A DNA stretch of 64,000 bases, from contig NC_087062.1 of the NCBI RefSeq assembly GCF_963678635.1, forward strand, positions 12,754,670-12,818,669, given 5' to 3'. Below are positions 10,206-21,679 of the stretch, piece after piece (positions within the stretch are counted from its first letter, which is position 1; each line of letters opens with the position of its first letter). Under the pieces are notes generated by a model. That model did no database searches. It had not been told where the DNA came from and was given only the letters and a program-made list of their open reading frames with translations. Origin of the DNA: Symsagittifera roscoffensis. Its lineage: Eukaryota > Xenacoelomorpha > Acoela > Convolutidae. Made by a program: the position numbers and the translations under genes.

Positions 10206-10842
10206 GGAGTAAAAATTATGCAAAATTTGGTAAGAACCCTGTGAGAAGTTTTAATAGTCTACAAAATAGTTACTAACAAAGAAAAATTAACAGCCATCCT
10301 AATGGTAACTATATGATGGTCTTAAAGGTTTATCAGAACAATCTGTTAAACTTTTGACTATTTTTATGCATATTTTTCCAAAAATTGATTTTTTAACTGA
10401 TCAGCCGCAAATATGTGATAAGAAACTCTCTAACGAAAATTGAATCTTTAGAACTTGTTTGAAACATTGATCTTTGTCAATTTTCATTTATAAAAAACAC
10501 CGGATTTTCATTTTTTAAACTTCTCCGTGAATTGTTTTTGCATCGTAGTTTCCACTTAAAAGTATCCATAAAAAGTTTTCAAAAATATGGAAAAAAAACT
10601 GAATTTTTCATTCATTGTTGTTAGATCATTCAGTTTCATTCATATCCTAATTTCCTACTAATACGACCTTACCATAGCTCTTGCAACGATTAACCCCTTT
10701 CCATTGAAATTTTGGTCAATACATGTACTTTTGCCTGTTCACAAGGTTGCTTGAACCATGAATCGTTTTCCGACATTTCCGCTGTTCTCACGATTGAGTT
10801 TACGACCTTCCTATAACCTTCCAAGTTGATTTAGTTCGCTTA
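10206..10842. other. noncoding stretch
   Basis: AT-rich sequence with no gene, repeat or regulatory site that I can support. Confidence 0.4.
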
Positions 10843-10889
10843 CTAAGCATATAAATTTTTTTGAATGTTAAGGGCGATGGGTCTGTTCC

Positions 10890-10985
10890 AGACAGTGAAC
10901 TTAAAAAGCAACAAAACTGCTCGTACATCAGGGCAAAATCCTGAATGTTCCGACTGTACCTTAATTCGTATCGAATAGTTTTTGG
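10890..10985 (-). mobile_element. diverged short copy or terminus of the hairpin-bearing family
   Basis: On the minus strand it reads ACAGTCGGAACATTCAGG, a stem-loop with TCAGG/CCTGA, then TGTACGAGCAGTTTTG. This matches the conserved 3' end of the elements at 36329-39550. An ATTCGTATCGAAT hairpin next to it resembles the 5' hairpin of the family, so this may be an internal-deletion copy holding little more than the two ends. Confidence 0.6.
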
Positions 10986-11854
10986 GAAAAGAAAATATTG
11001 AAAACCTATAAATTTTGGACAACATCAAAAAAGTGTTAAATTTGATTCGCACCGATTAAAACGACTGATTAGCTAGCCTCAGTTCAATTTGGAACAATTT
11101 TGTTGCGCGGGATAACTGGCCACGCACAATTAGTTCGCGTTACGCTCTCAGAATTATGAATAAACTCTGCAAAGCGCGCTTAAATTGTTCAACATTTTGG
11201 CCAATTTGGCAATTTTTAAACGCCAAGAAATTCACAAAAAAACAATTGGAGGTAAAATATCTTTTTAAATTTTAAATCAAGAAGGCGATACCTTCAATGG
11301 GGTATGTAAAATTTTTTGTTGAAAATTATTGTTTCGATCGGCAAAAATTGACTGAATAAAAACACTACACCGAGCATGAATATTCCGTTTTTCTCCAAAA
11401 GTTTACGACTGACAGTAATTGAAAGCAAAGCAGAAGTAAGGCACCCAATTAGAAGAAATTAATTAGCCCAAAATTGAATCATAATTTATTACAGCAATTA
11501 TTCTGATTTTGAGGGAAAGGAATTTGTGGAAAAATTGTTCGTTTACCTCTTAATTTTTTCACTTACCCGTCAAAACGCCTTCTTCATTTTGTTTTGCGCT
11601 TTATTGAGCTCACATCCTGGATCAGATCCACCTCCTTGCCGGTCAGAGAATTTTGTTAACTTTATCTTTTAAATAGATAGAGGGAAAAAATTTTAGATGT
11701 TTCCGCAATGGTTGTTTTTAGGAGGTTGTGATACCTCAAACTTTTTGATTGAGATAGTTTTATATATATTTTTTGAAATTTTAGACCGGGAAAATATTAG
11801 CCCTTAATTTGTATTTTGTATTTAGGCTTGTGTATTTGTATTTGCGTATCTGTA
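10986..11854. other. noncoding stretch
   Basis: No gene is seen. It is AT-rich, with a TATATATATTTTTT run near 11762. Nothing else can be supported. Confidence 0.4.
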
Positions 11855-12402
11855 TTGTTCCAACTTTCGTAATATTGAACTCGGGTGGTTTTTTTTCTCC
11901 AGGCAAATTTTGACTTCTTAAGGTATTGTTGTTTGAGTTTAAAATTGAAAACATATTTCACCTGTGATCAATTTTTGGTAAACTTATGGGGGTCTAAATA
12001 TTGCCATTTTGGCTTATTTGGGACAATTAACGCTCGATATAATTCGCGCTTTTAACGCGTAAGTGGAGATTTAATCCGTCTTAAAATTTTTCCAGATTTG
12101 TTGAAGAAAGCTTATAAACCATAAATGATTTGTTAATAGGAGCAAAATCTATTACTTTGAACTTTATATGGTGTGTGGGGGGATGATTTAAACAAAAATC
12201 TCAATTTAAGAAAAAAAATCGCTTTATTTCATTACATTAAATTTTTTCTTGTTTTTACTGCTCCATAGACCTTAAAAGGCAGTTGGAACATTCAGTCTTG
12301 TTGTTCTTGTTGTTACTGCTCCATAGACCTTAAAAGGCAGTTGTTGGAACATTCAGACTGGTTGTTCTGGCTTTCGAACAACAAGACATACGAGGAGTCT
12401 TG
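11855..12402 (+). mobile_element. hairpin-bearing Helentron/HINE-like element, copy 1 (diverged)
   Basis: It starts TTGTTCCAACTTTCGTAATA and includes the family landmarks CTCGGGTGG, ACAATTAACGCTCGATATAA, AACGCGTAAGTGGAG and TATGGTGTGTGGGGGGATG. Near its 3' end the block ACTGCTCCATAGACCTTAAA is duplicated (about 12259 and 12308). The final ATACGAGGAGTCTTG matches the usual terminus. It is followed directly by copy 2 in the same orientation. No coding capacity. Confidence 0.75.
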
Positions 12403-12915
12403 CTGTTCTGAATTTCGTAACGAAAGTAACGGAATCCTTGTGCTCGGGGTGTTTTTTTCTTCAGACAATTTCGTCGTTTAAACTAGCCAGTTTTGACTGA
12501 ACTGTTTTATATCATTCGAAAAACATGGTTGTCCTGAGCCTAAATTTGAAAAGATATTTTACTTGTGATCGTTTTTCGCAACGGAGATTTGGAGATTTAA
12601 AGATTACCATTTTGGCAAATTAGGACAATTAACGCGCGATATATTTCGCGCTATCATTGCGTAAGCGGAGATTTAATCCCTCCTAGAAATCGTTCAAAAT
12701 TGGCTGAAGGCAGCTTGTTTGTCATAATTTATTTGTTACTAGGAGCGAAATTTATCACTTCGTACTTTATATGGTGTGTGGGGGGATGATTTTCACAAAA
12801 AATTTCAATTTAAAAAAATGATAATTTTATTTTTATTATATCATTTAATTTTTTCGTGTTATTACTGATCCACAGAACTTAAAATGCAGTCGAAACATTC
12901 AGGGCAGTCTTGTTT
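12403..12915 (+). mobile_element. hairpin-bearing Helentron/HINE-like element, copy 2 (3' hairpin deleted)
   Basis: Landmarks are TTTCGTAACGAAAGTAACGG at the left, GACAATTAACGCGCGATATA with TTTCGCGC in the middle, and GCAGTCGAAACATTCAGGGC at the right. The last is joined directly to AGTCTTGTTT, so half of the 3' hairpin and the CGAG block are missing. It lies head to tail with copy 1. Confidence 0.78.
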
Positions 12916-13451
12916 ATGTTTGTATTTGAGCCAATATTTTGTATGCTAGAAAATTATCCATGATATGGGCGGAAAAAATAGACAACTCGGAAGTCTACTT
13001 TTGGTTGTTGGCAAGTGCTCAGAGTAGTTACAAGCGACAAAAAAAAAGACTGAAAATATGGACTTTCATAGCTCTTCTGGAGCAAATAATATTCCAATTT
13101 TTTCATAGATTGTTTTCCGCTTGTGCCAACCCACAAATGGGCGGGCTACTAATCGGAACCATAACCCCGCGCGGGGAGGGGGGTAATCAAGCGAATGTTG
13201 TTCAGTAAAAATTATTCCTTTCTTTTTAATACCATTTATTTGTACTTTTCCAAATAAAACAATTTTTAATTTTTGCCATATCCAAGCAAAATAAAATTTT
13301 AAGCTTTTGTTTTCTTGTTGTTGCTCAAATACGAAAATTGTGCAATTTATTTTTGTAACATGGAAACACAATTAATTGAATTGCGGTTCGTGATATATAC
13401 AATTTTTGGAAAGTTTTTGGTTTTTGTATTTATATCGCAGGAGAGTTTTAT

Positions 13452-16400
13452 TCACAGTGTTACGAAGAACGCGATTGTGTAAACCAGAACTCCGATCAAG
13501 TATACAGTTCCGATCACGACGTCAACCAATCTGGGGCTGATTGCCTGTTTCTTCCTCTTGGTTCCGAAGTCACTTAGAGCCATATTGGATACCGTTTGAG
13601 AAGAATCCTTGGCATAGGTATCTGAATTATCATCATCATGGACCTGATGATCGAAGTTAATTGAAATAGTCGCCAAAACCATTGTCAAGCCAGACAACAT
13701 CACACTTGTCAGGAAAAACGTGAACAGTTTGGGGAAGTGTTTCGATGTCATCGGGAGAAAATCAGTGAAGATTGTTAGACTAACAGTCAGAGCAAGAGTG
13801 ACGGTTATTCCGTATCCCAATTTCTCCCCCAGTTTTCCAGGGATGAAAAAAGTAAGTGAGCTCAAGATTAGAAGCATGACGTTAGGAACGACAAGATTGA
13901 CTACAAAGTAAGTTTGGATCCGATCGTAGGTGACAGTTATGATTGCATCACTGTATGACTGGTTATCGGTGTCCGAGATTTCCTCTTTGCAAGTGGCACC
14001 TGAAATTATAAAGAGTTCACGATGAGTCTTTGAAATATATTGAACGGACTATGCTTACACAAGCCCGATAGCCTTTCATAGATCTTCTGCGAACCACAGA
14101 CGCCTCAATAATCATTTTTATTTTAAAACGGTAAATGTAAATTTTTTATATGCTTTTTTCACTATATATGTAATACATTTTACCATCTACAGTTGAATAT
14201 TTTTAGAGTGATTTTTCAGAGTGAAACTATAAGAAAACTTCCATAACAAAAAAAGCCAGCAAGCAAAAAGTGCTAAAATAAACTGTAATCTTATGATGAA
14301 AAGGCATCTTATCAATCATACGATCAACCCGGGATGGTAAGCAATGCCCGTTATATAACTTCATGCTATGAAAAAATGCTTGTCACTTAGAGCCATATTG
14401 GATACCGTTTGAGAAGAATCCTTGGCATAGGTATCTGAATTATCATCATCATGGACCTGATGATCGAAGTTAATTGAAATAGTCGCCAAAACCATTGTCA
14501 AGCCAGACAACATTTTTTCTCAATCATACGATCAAGCCAGACAACATTTTTTCTCAATCATACGATCAACCCGGGATGGTAAGCAATGCCCGTTATATAA
14601 CTTCATGCTATGAAAAAATGCTTGTCTTACTGTTTCATACATTTTATGGGCTGAAAAAAAGTGCTAAAATAAACTGTAATCTTATGATGAAAAGGCATCT
14701 TATCAATCATACGGTCAACCCGGGATGGTAAGCAATGCCCGTTATATAACTTCATGCTATGAAAAAATGCTTGTCTTACTGTTTCATACAACTTATGGGC
14801 TGAAAAAACTGTATGAAAAAGCAAAATAAGCATTTTTTCCATATTGAGAAATTTTACAATTAGCATTTTTTGCCACAATCGATAATTAAATAACAAGTTT
14901 TTTGCCATACTTTTCATCACAAAAATTAATAAAAATAGCAATTGCAACTTTTTGTATTATGAAATCATTTTTATTTTTTGCTTTTTTCATTAAAATTTCA
15001 TAGAGCGTGGTTTTTTAGTAAAAATTTTTCAAAAAATGCCCAAAATGGCTTTTTTTACCTGTTTTTTTTTCTCAAAAAATTGTCTGTGGCGCAAACAATA
15101 TTCTCAAAATACGGTCTGTTAGTGTACTCGAAGGACTTGGAAAATCAATTTGGTCGACCTTAAAAAAAGTCGACAAAAATTTGATTTTTTTTTGAAAATC
15201 TGCCTCCACTTCAAGAAAATTTTAGATCCGCCCATGAATTGTATGATTTTTTTTTCAAACTATGAAATTTCATGAAACGTTTTTTTAAAAAAAACGGTAA
15301 AATTAAAAAATTTTGTTTTGAAATTTTGCACTTTGTTCAAAACAAACTAAGCAAGAAACTATCTGCGATAGAAAAAGTCAGTTACAACGAAGATAAACTT
15401 GATTTGGTGATATTACAAATGTAAGTTAAAGTTAACATTTTCACACTTAATTACACATCAGAAACGTAAACTTTTGGCTAGAAAAATTTTAGTTAAAAAA
15501 ATTCGGTGGTTGAGAAAAAAGGCCTGTTTTTTCAAAACAAATTTATGTTAATCTTAGCATATGAAAACAAAAAAAATTGTGTTTATAAAAACACCTACTT
15601 GTAATTTTTGGATTTTTTGGGTGAAAAACTCAAGCTGAACTACGTTATAGGCGCAAAATGTCAAACTTTGCTTGCAAATTTTTTGTGTGAAATGTATTTT
15701 TGAGCGCAGAAGCAAAATGGCAATCAAAAAACGATGAAAAAAATTTTACCTCAATTTTGTAGATTTTCTATGAAAAAATGCAAATCATAGAATTTTTATT
15801 CATGAAATTGAATAATAAGCTGTTTTTAAAAAAAAAATTGATTTCAAAGTTGCTTTCATGTAACCAAAACTGCCACTACATTATTTGTTCGGCTTTTGAA
15901 CCAATTTAAGATATTTCTCGAAAAAAAAACTTTCGATTGAAAAAATGCTTGTTATACAATTTTTTTTCAATGAAAATTGTATGATACGCATTTTTTCCAT
16001 ATATGAAATTGTATGAGTGGAATTTTTTTGTATGGATGTCAACCCGGGAAGTCCGTTAGTGTTTTTTATTGGGATCAATTGAGCAATCTACCCCCCCCCC
16101 CCCCCCTGTAATGACCAATTGAGCTATCTCCCCCCCAGCAAAAACGAATAAACTATTCAAAAAGACGTCAGGAAACGGAAGTAGATGGATGTTTTGCTTA
16201 TAGCACGCAATCGTTTGACCGACTGAAGTGTTTTGTTTATGAGTATTGAAAAAAATTTTGAAAAAAAAACTCGAAATTTATGAAATTTTTTTTTTTGGAA
16301 ATTTTTGTATAGGCGACCATAGCCTCATCGAGGAAAGCGGTTTACCAGGGTTGGTGCTCTGGCCTTGTGTACGCAAAAGCTTTTTGTCTTTTTAAGAAAG

Positions 16401-17406
16401 AAAAAACTCGCTTTTTATGCCTGATTTATTGATTCTTTTTTCTATTTGAATGAAACTTTTGTTTTGAGCTTTGATATTGTAAACTTTGGCTTTCCACAGT
16501 CGTTGGAAAATACCCCCCCCCCCCACGCGAGAATGGGGGGGGGGGAGATTGCTCAATTGATCCTTTTATTGTCTTAGCTTGCGTTTATTCTTCCACTCTT
16601 AAGAATGTTCACGTGTTTATAAACATGCGCACAATTCAATACTCTCGTTGCTTCACTTGATTGAAAACATGAAAAACCGAGTGTTTTAATTGAAAGTTCA
16701 GGTAGCTCTCGTGGTCTTTTTTCAAGAGATTTTGTCAAGTAAAAACACGCAATTTTTCAAGCGAAAAGATGTGAACATTTTTAGAGTGTATTTTTGAGTT
16801 TATAATGAGCGACTTACTTTGCAGTTCCCACAGGCTATCTGAACTGTACACCGACAAGTCCACGTGGTCACATGACATCCTGATCTCCGAAGTTGAATAC
16901 TGCCAGGAGCCAATAGAAATATGACACGTCTGAGAATCGAAGGGGAAACGAGTCGTGTCCATAGAACAACTAGTTTCGTAGTTCGCCGGCTGAGCCCAGT
17001 GAACTAAACCTGTATGCCGAACCAAAATGGGGACCACATAGTTGAATCTGTCGTACTTGGTATTCCCGACATCGTTGAAAGGCACGACGTCTGGAGTCCA
17101 GAGGTTCGGCCGGTAGAGCCGCATACTTTCGATTCCAGAGTAGTTAGCTGGATCCCAGCGTAAAAACTCATCGATCCACTCCATACGTTGAAATGTCAGC
17201 ATTTTGATTGTTTGCGCCTCAGAACTAAACCCGACTAGTTGATAAATTGCTGTTTCATAGTAGATGTGAACAATTGTCGAGTGGTTTTCAACAGGGCGTG
17301 ATTGGAAATCGTAGTCTTGGAGGAGATCTTTTCGAAGCTGGGTCTCGACTCGGCTTGCAAAAATGCCGAACAAATATGAACACAAAACAACTAATCTCAG
17401 CATCAT
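13452..17406 (-). CDS. nicotinic-acetylcholine-receptor-like Cys-loop channel subunit (two exons)
   Basis: Exons are 17406-16818 and 13999-13452. The junction uses a GT donor (GTAAGT) and a TTTCAG acceptor in matching phase and closes a 378-residue frame. The product is a subunit of a pentameric ligand-gated channel in the plasma membrane. Visible parts: signal peptide 1-22 (LVVLCSYLFGIF), ligand-binding domain with LWTPD at 102-106 (loop A), the Cys-loop C147 to C161 with 13 residues between, and GSWQY (loop B). Then M1 ~226-249, M2 ~257-277, M3 ~287-309 and M4 ~355-377. GEK at 254-256 before M2 suggests cation selectivity. The C-loop region has one Cys (SATCKEE) and no vicinal pair, so it resembles a non-alpha subunit. 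The M3-M4 loop is short (~45 residues). Ligand unknown. Confidence 0.9.
14282..14815. repeat. rearranged tandem repeats in the receptor intron, including a copy of exon sequence
   Basis: Bases 14382-14513 repeat exon bases 13569-13700 (the M3 end and M3-M4 loop) without a visible difference, in the same orientation, offset 813. Around them a block containing CAACCCGGGATGGTAAGCAA and TATAACTTCATGCTATGAAA occurs three times (about 14325, 14568 and 14715). A 33-bp piece ending CAATCATACGATCAA is also doubled near 14505-14560. The exon copy lacks its own splice sites and is not predicted to be used. Confidence 0.85.
14816..16063. other. receptor intron, AT-rich part
   Basis: Long A and T runs, no coding content. 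A short hAT-type MITE trace (AAAATTTTAGATCCGCCC, near 15218) is visible, with GGTCGACCTT nearby at about 15150. Confidence 0.45.
16072..16563. mobile_element. MITE with GGATCAATTGAGCAATCT ends and poly(C) subterminal runs
   Basis: Terminal inverted repeats are GGATCAATTGAGCAATCT followed by a C run on the left (16072-16106) and the inverse on the right (about 16535-16563). The flanks are exact 8-bp direct repeats, TTTTATTG at 16064-16071 and 16564-16571, which fits hAT-type insertion. The 492-bp body has no coding capacity. It lies in the receptor intron, between the duplicated-exon region and exon 1. Confidence 0.85.
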
Positions 17407-19079
17407 TAAATTTTAAACGATACTTTTCAGTTTTTCTTCAAGTTAAAATGATATTTATAAGAAGGTTCATTAAACCAATGAACTCTCCAGATAATTATTT
17501 TGTCTGACTAATAAACACTTGACGCTTTTTCAGCGTCGCTCTAATTTTGCACACCAAAGTGAGTGTTGATATCCAGTATGTTATAGATACTATCTTCATC
17601 AAATGAACATTGACAGATCGCATGGTCTATAAACTTGTGGGCCACATATGGACCATAAAATCGCATATGGACCATAACAAAACAAAAACTTTTGTGCTTG
17701 CGCATAAAAGCTTCGGCATTGATAGGACCAACTACATGAGATCTCTAACGCATATGAAACAAAAGAAGTAAGCTTGCGAGCATTAACAATATCAACAAAT
17801 TCTTAGCAAAGCTTTTTTTGAAAATAGCAAAATGAACAAAAAATTTTTCATTTTGAGAAAATTTCAGAATTTTTTTAAATTGAACATGAGAGTAATAATA
17901 ATAATAATAACACTAATTACCGAGCGTCGGAGGCCCTTGAAAAGAAAACCATACCTCCACGCACTTACTTGGCCAAAATGCCGTAATTTTCAATGGATTT
18001 GTTTCGGGTTCCCTTGCCGTGTCCTGCTTGCTGCGCCATTACAAACCGTAATCAATACGTTTATTACAACGGTATAAATTGTCCCAAACTATAATCTGTA
18101 ATTCATTCAACAACAGCTATTTTAGTACTCAAACAGTAAACTGGATGGCAAAATTGCAGGTACTTAATCAACTAACACCGAAGTGACAGATAACTCAAAG
18201 GGCGACAACAATTAACCTCAAACAACTCAAGCTCAAACTAACTGATGTACTGAAATATACATATAAGACACATACGTCAGATATAAAACAGAACCATCGA
18301 AAACATGAGTATCTTTTGATTAAACCTGAAAACGCATAGAAAAACGCAACATGAGTCATGCCCGCATTTCGTTAATAAAGCGTTAGTTATAACAAAATTA
18401 GAAGAAATGAGATGAACTAAAACTTCCATAGCAATTGTCAACAATTGTTGCAATCACTTCTTGGAAAAAGTGTCAAGGAGTTTTGGCTTCCGATTGAATT
18501 TAATCAAGCTTAGGGTATTCGATTGAAACTTCCTATCAGAAACGAATGAGTGTTTTAAATTATAATATATAATGTGTAAATAAATTTTTTCTTTCGAAGT
18601 GCATTTTCAAAAAAAAAAAATTGTCATAATTTAAGATTTTGAATTAGTCCCTTTCTCTGCATTTGTTCCAATTTATTTTGTTTTATGAATTTTTTAGGCC
18701 TAATTTGGCAGAAAATCTCAAAATCTATTGAGTTTTCAAAATAGAATCAAATATTTATGCTTGGAAAATGTTTATCAGAAAAGTTTTGAATAAACAATAA
18801 AAAAAACGACCTTTAAGCCTGTAAAAATACTGAAATTCCTGAAATTATAAAGAAAAAAGTTTTTTTTGTACCTGCAATCATTTTTGATGAAACTTGAGGG
18901 TTTGAACGTTGTCAACAAATACTTATATGGACTTGTTTTCGCGTGCTTTCAAAAAGTTTTCTATTATGATGCAAAAAGTAATTCCTACATACTTATGATT
19001 GGCGAATTGTCCGTTACCCAAGTTTTTCCAAATTGAGTTGAGGTAAATGATTAGTCAATTTAGTTCCATATTAGACTCA
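17407..19079. other. intergenic region upstream of the receptor gene
   Basis: The receptor promoter is expected at the left of this stretch, but no core element stands out. It holds a short (AAT)n run near 17893. Nothing else can be supported. Confidence 0.4.
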
Positions 19080-20298
19080 CCCGCACCGAAGTTTCATGGA
19101 TAATAATCGATTATAATGGATTTTCGTTGACTAAAATGTTGTCAATATAATCGATTATCATGTCAAATTTAGACCATATAATGGATTTTTAATCGATTAT
19201 AATCGATTATTTTGGAAAAATTTAAATCCATTATAATCCATTAGAATCGATTATAATGGATTTTTATTGAATAAAATGTTGTCAATATAATCGATTATCA
19301 TGTCAAATTTAGATCACATAAGTGATTTTTATTCGATTATAATCGATTATTTTGGAAAAATTTAAATCCATTATAATCCATTATAATCGATTATAATGGA
19401 TTTTTGTTTTCAATATAATGGTTTATTTTTTTTACATAAAATCCATGAAAATTGAAAAAAAATTTTAAATAATGACTCTAATTTCTGCAACTTTCTGCAA
19501 AACTCGAACGAACACGTTCATCCAGGGGCGACCAATATGTAGTAAATTTCCAAAAAAAAAGCCCAAAAACAGCATTTTTGACCAGCTCTTCACGTCAACA
19601 ATAACACCCCCCCCCCCGCCAACGTACTCCCTCCCCCCAACGTAACCCCTCAACGTATCCAATATCCAACCCCCCCCCCCCCACCAACGTACCCCCCTTC
19701 CCCAACGTACCCCCCCCCCCCCCTCAACCTACCCCCCAACCCACGACGTAACCCCTTCACGTTTACCCATCCCCCCACGAAACCCCCAACCACGACGTGC
19801 CCCCTCTCTCTCTAGTTAGGGGACATCTAACTCTAGTAAGGGACATCAACTCTAGTAAGAGGTGAGGGGGGACATCAACTCTAGTAAAAGGTGGGGGGGA
19901 GGGGAGGGTTGGTGTGCGATCTATAGGTAACTTTTTATAATTTTTCAATAACTCGATTGAAAATAGGAAAAAAAGAAATTAAGCGAAAAGAAATTAAAAC
20001 AAAATAACTAACTTAAGTTTAACAAAATTATGAACAACACACAAAAATATTTGAATAAATAGATTATAATCCATTATAATTGATTAAAATGGATTATTTT
20101 TCTTTTGAAATTTTTTTTTTTGAAAATAATCGATTATAATCGATTATAATCGATTATATTAGGATTTTATTGCTTTAAAAATTATTATCACTATAATCCA
20201 TTTTCAATCGATTATAATCGATTATTTTTGTTATTTTGTAGAGACTGACAATAAAAATCCAATATAATCGATTATTATCCATGAAACTTCAGTGCGGG
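19080..20298. mobile_element. foldback element with ATAATCGATTAT-rich arms and a C-rich centre
   Basis: The left end CCCGCACCGAAGTTTCATGG, then ATAATAATCGATTATAAT, is mirrored at the right end (ATTATTATCCATGAAAC, then TTCAGTGCGGG). The left arm contains a ~141-bp direct duplication (19110 and 19252 copies, sharing AAAATGTTGTCAATATAATC). The palindromic motif AATCGATTATAATCGATTAT recurs in both arms. The centre (about 19600-19920) is a C-rich run of CAACGTACCCCC-type units, then three copies of GGGACATC(T)AACTCTAGTAA. No coding capacity and no clear target duplication. Confidence 0.75.
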
Positions 20299-21145
20299 CA
20301 AACTATAACACTAACTGTTTGATATTGACTGTTTGGGGAAGAGAACATAGCTTCCAATTTCACAAATTGACAATAACAAATTATTTGAGAATACTCAAAG
20401 AGCAGTCAAACCGCTTAGAACTTCTTCTTGATACGAGCAGCATAGCTTTAGTTCAATTTCAAAATATCCCGGTCTCGACGTTTTTTGTATTAAACGCACA
20501 GAAGATAAATTTTTTTTGTTGTGCTGTTTTTTCAATGTGCGGCAACTTTTGACAAATTAGGGTCTATGATGGGTTTTGGGGAATTTTGATAGCCGAGAAA
20601 GCTCTGAAATAGCAGCGGATTTAGGTGACAAGCGGACTCCTCCTTCCCTAATGGATAAAATCCTCTCGCCACCATAAGAATCAACTTGTGGTATTATGTA
20701 CGAAATCCATTTTTTAGCAAGCTGAATTTACCGTTTTTCTTTGACGCCAAATTGCCCAAAAGTTGAGAGGGAGCGCGCACTACAAACCACAATGCTTTGG
20801 GCGCAACTTTTAAAAAAAAACTGAAAATTTTCTTTTTGTTTTTTGGCTTTTTTTAAATGATTTACCTGCGGCGCATAAATGTTGAGCAAAAAAGGTTCTG
20901 TATAAAGTTATAGGGCAGCTGAGATACACATTGTCGGTCTCTCCAACTCTTCCTCGAAAAAGTTCTACGTGACTGGACGAAATCGATGAAAAAAAGTTCA
21001 ACAATTCGGAGGAAAAAAAAAGATTCTTGCGCTCATACGATCTCGAGTACTGAGTGATAAAATGAAACATCTTTTCAACAATTCCATCGTGTCACATCTC
21101 AGTTTTTTTGTTCTCCTTTCGTTTCATTTGATCGCTCCGACAAAA
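20299..21145. other. noncoding stretch
   Basis: No gene is seen. A possible trace of a hAT-type MITE (CAGCGGATTTAGG, near 20610) is present. Nothing else can be supported. Confidence 0.4.
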
Positions 21146-21237
21146 ATTTAATATGTTTAAAGACTTGTCTCTGGATTTCAGAGACCTACATACTTCAAAA
21201 AGTGCACAAATCCAATGCAAAGTTTGGCCTCGTAATG
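21146..21237 (+). repeat. right-end fragment of the CATTACRAGG element family
   Basis: ATGTTTAAAGACTTGTC and AGTTTGGCCTCGTAATG match the right ends of the elements at 47027-47643, 56768-57383 and 60401-61855. The left part is missing. Confidence 0.7.
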
Positions 21238-21379
21238 CATGTGAGCAGTTTTTGAACAGCCTAACTTCGTAATTTTACAAGGGGTTAGAAACTGGAGAAG
21301 GGCCAAAAAATTCTTAATCGTTTTGTTTGGAGTTGTTAATTTGAAGGTCGAAGTTATCTGGAAAAAACCGCATCTGTTC

Positions 21380-21679
21380 TGTGGTACTGCAGCATCCGCA
21401 GTACATAACCTTGAGGACAGTTTGCTAGCTATTGCACCTGCAGTAACCATATGTGCTAACTATATCTATTATGCTATTATTATATAAGAGTGGTCAAGGC
21501 CATTTGGTGTTGCTAAAACGTTATAGATGAATTGGTCAGTGTTTCATATCGCATGCTATAAAACAGTAACCAATCTCAGCTACTAACTTCATTAACAAGA
21601 CAAGATCAAGAACAGTAAATTAACACCATCTTTTCTTACTTTTATTCCTCAACACGCTAAGCAGTTTAGGAATATCACA
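21380..21679 (+). repeat. 5' LTR of Ty3/gypsy copy 2
   Basis: It has TG...CA borders. It opens with a small stem-loop, TACTGC/GCAGTA. Promoter-like boxes are TATATAAG (21481-21488) and TATAAAA (about 21557). It differs from the 3' LTR at about six positions. The last base (A, 21679) is also the first base of the gag start codon. Confidence 0.95.

Noticed and set aside
9301-10212. Several open frames with Phe/Ser/Thr repeats
   Set aside because: They are translations of the minisatellite in different frames.
17832-18077. 81-codon frame upstream of the receptor gene
   Set aside because: Low-complexity Ile/Lys-rich start from an (AAT)n run; no homologous feature or splice signal.
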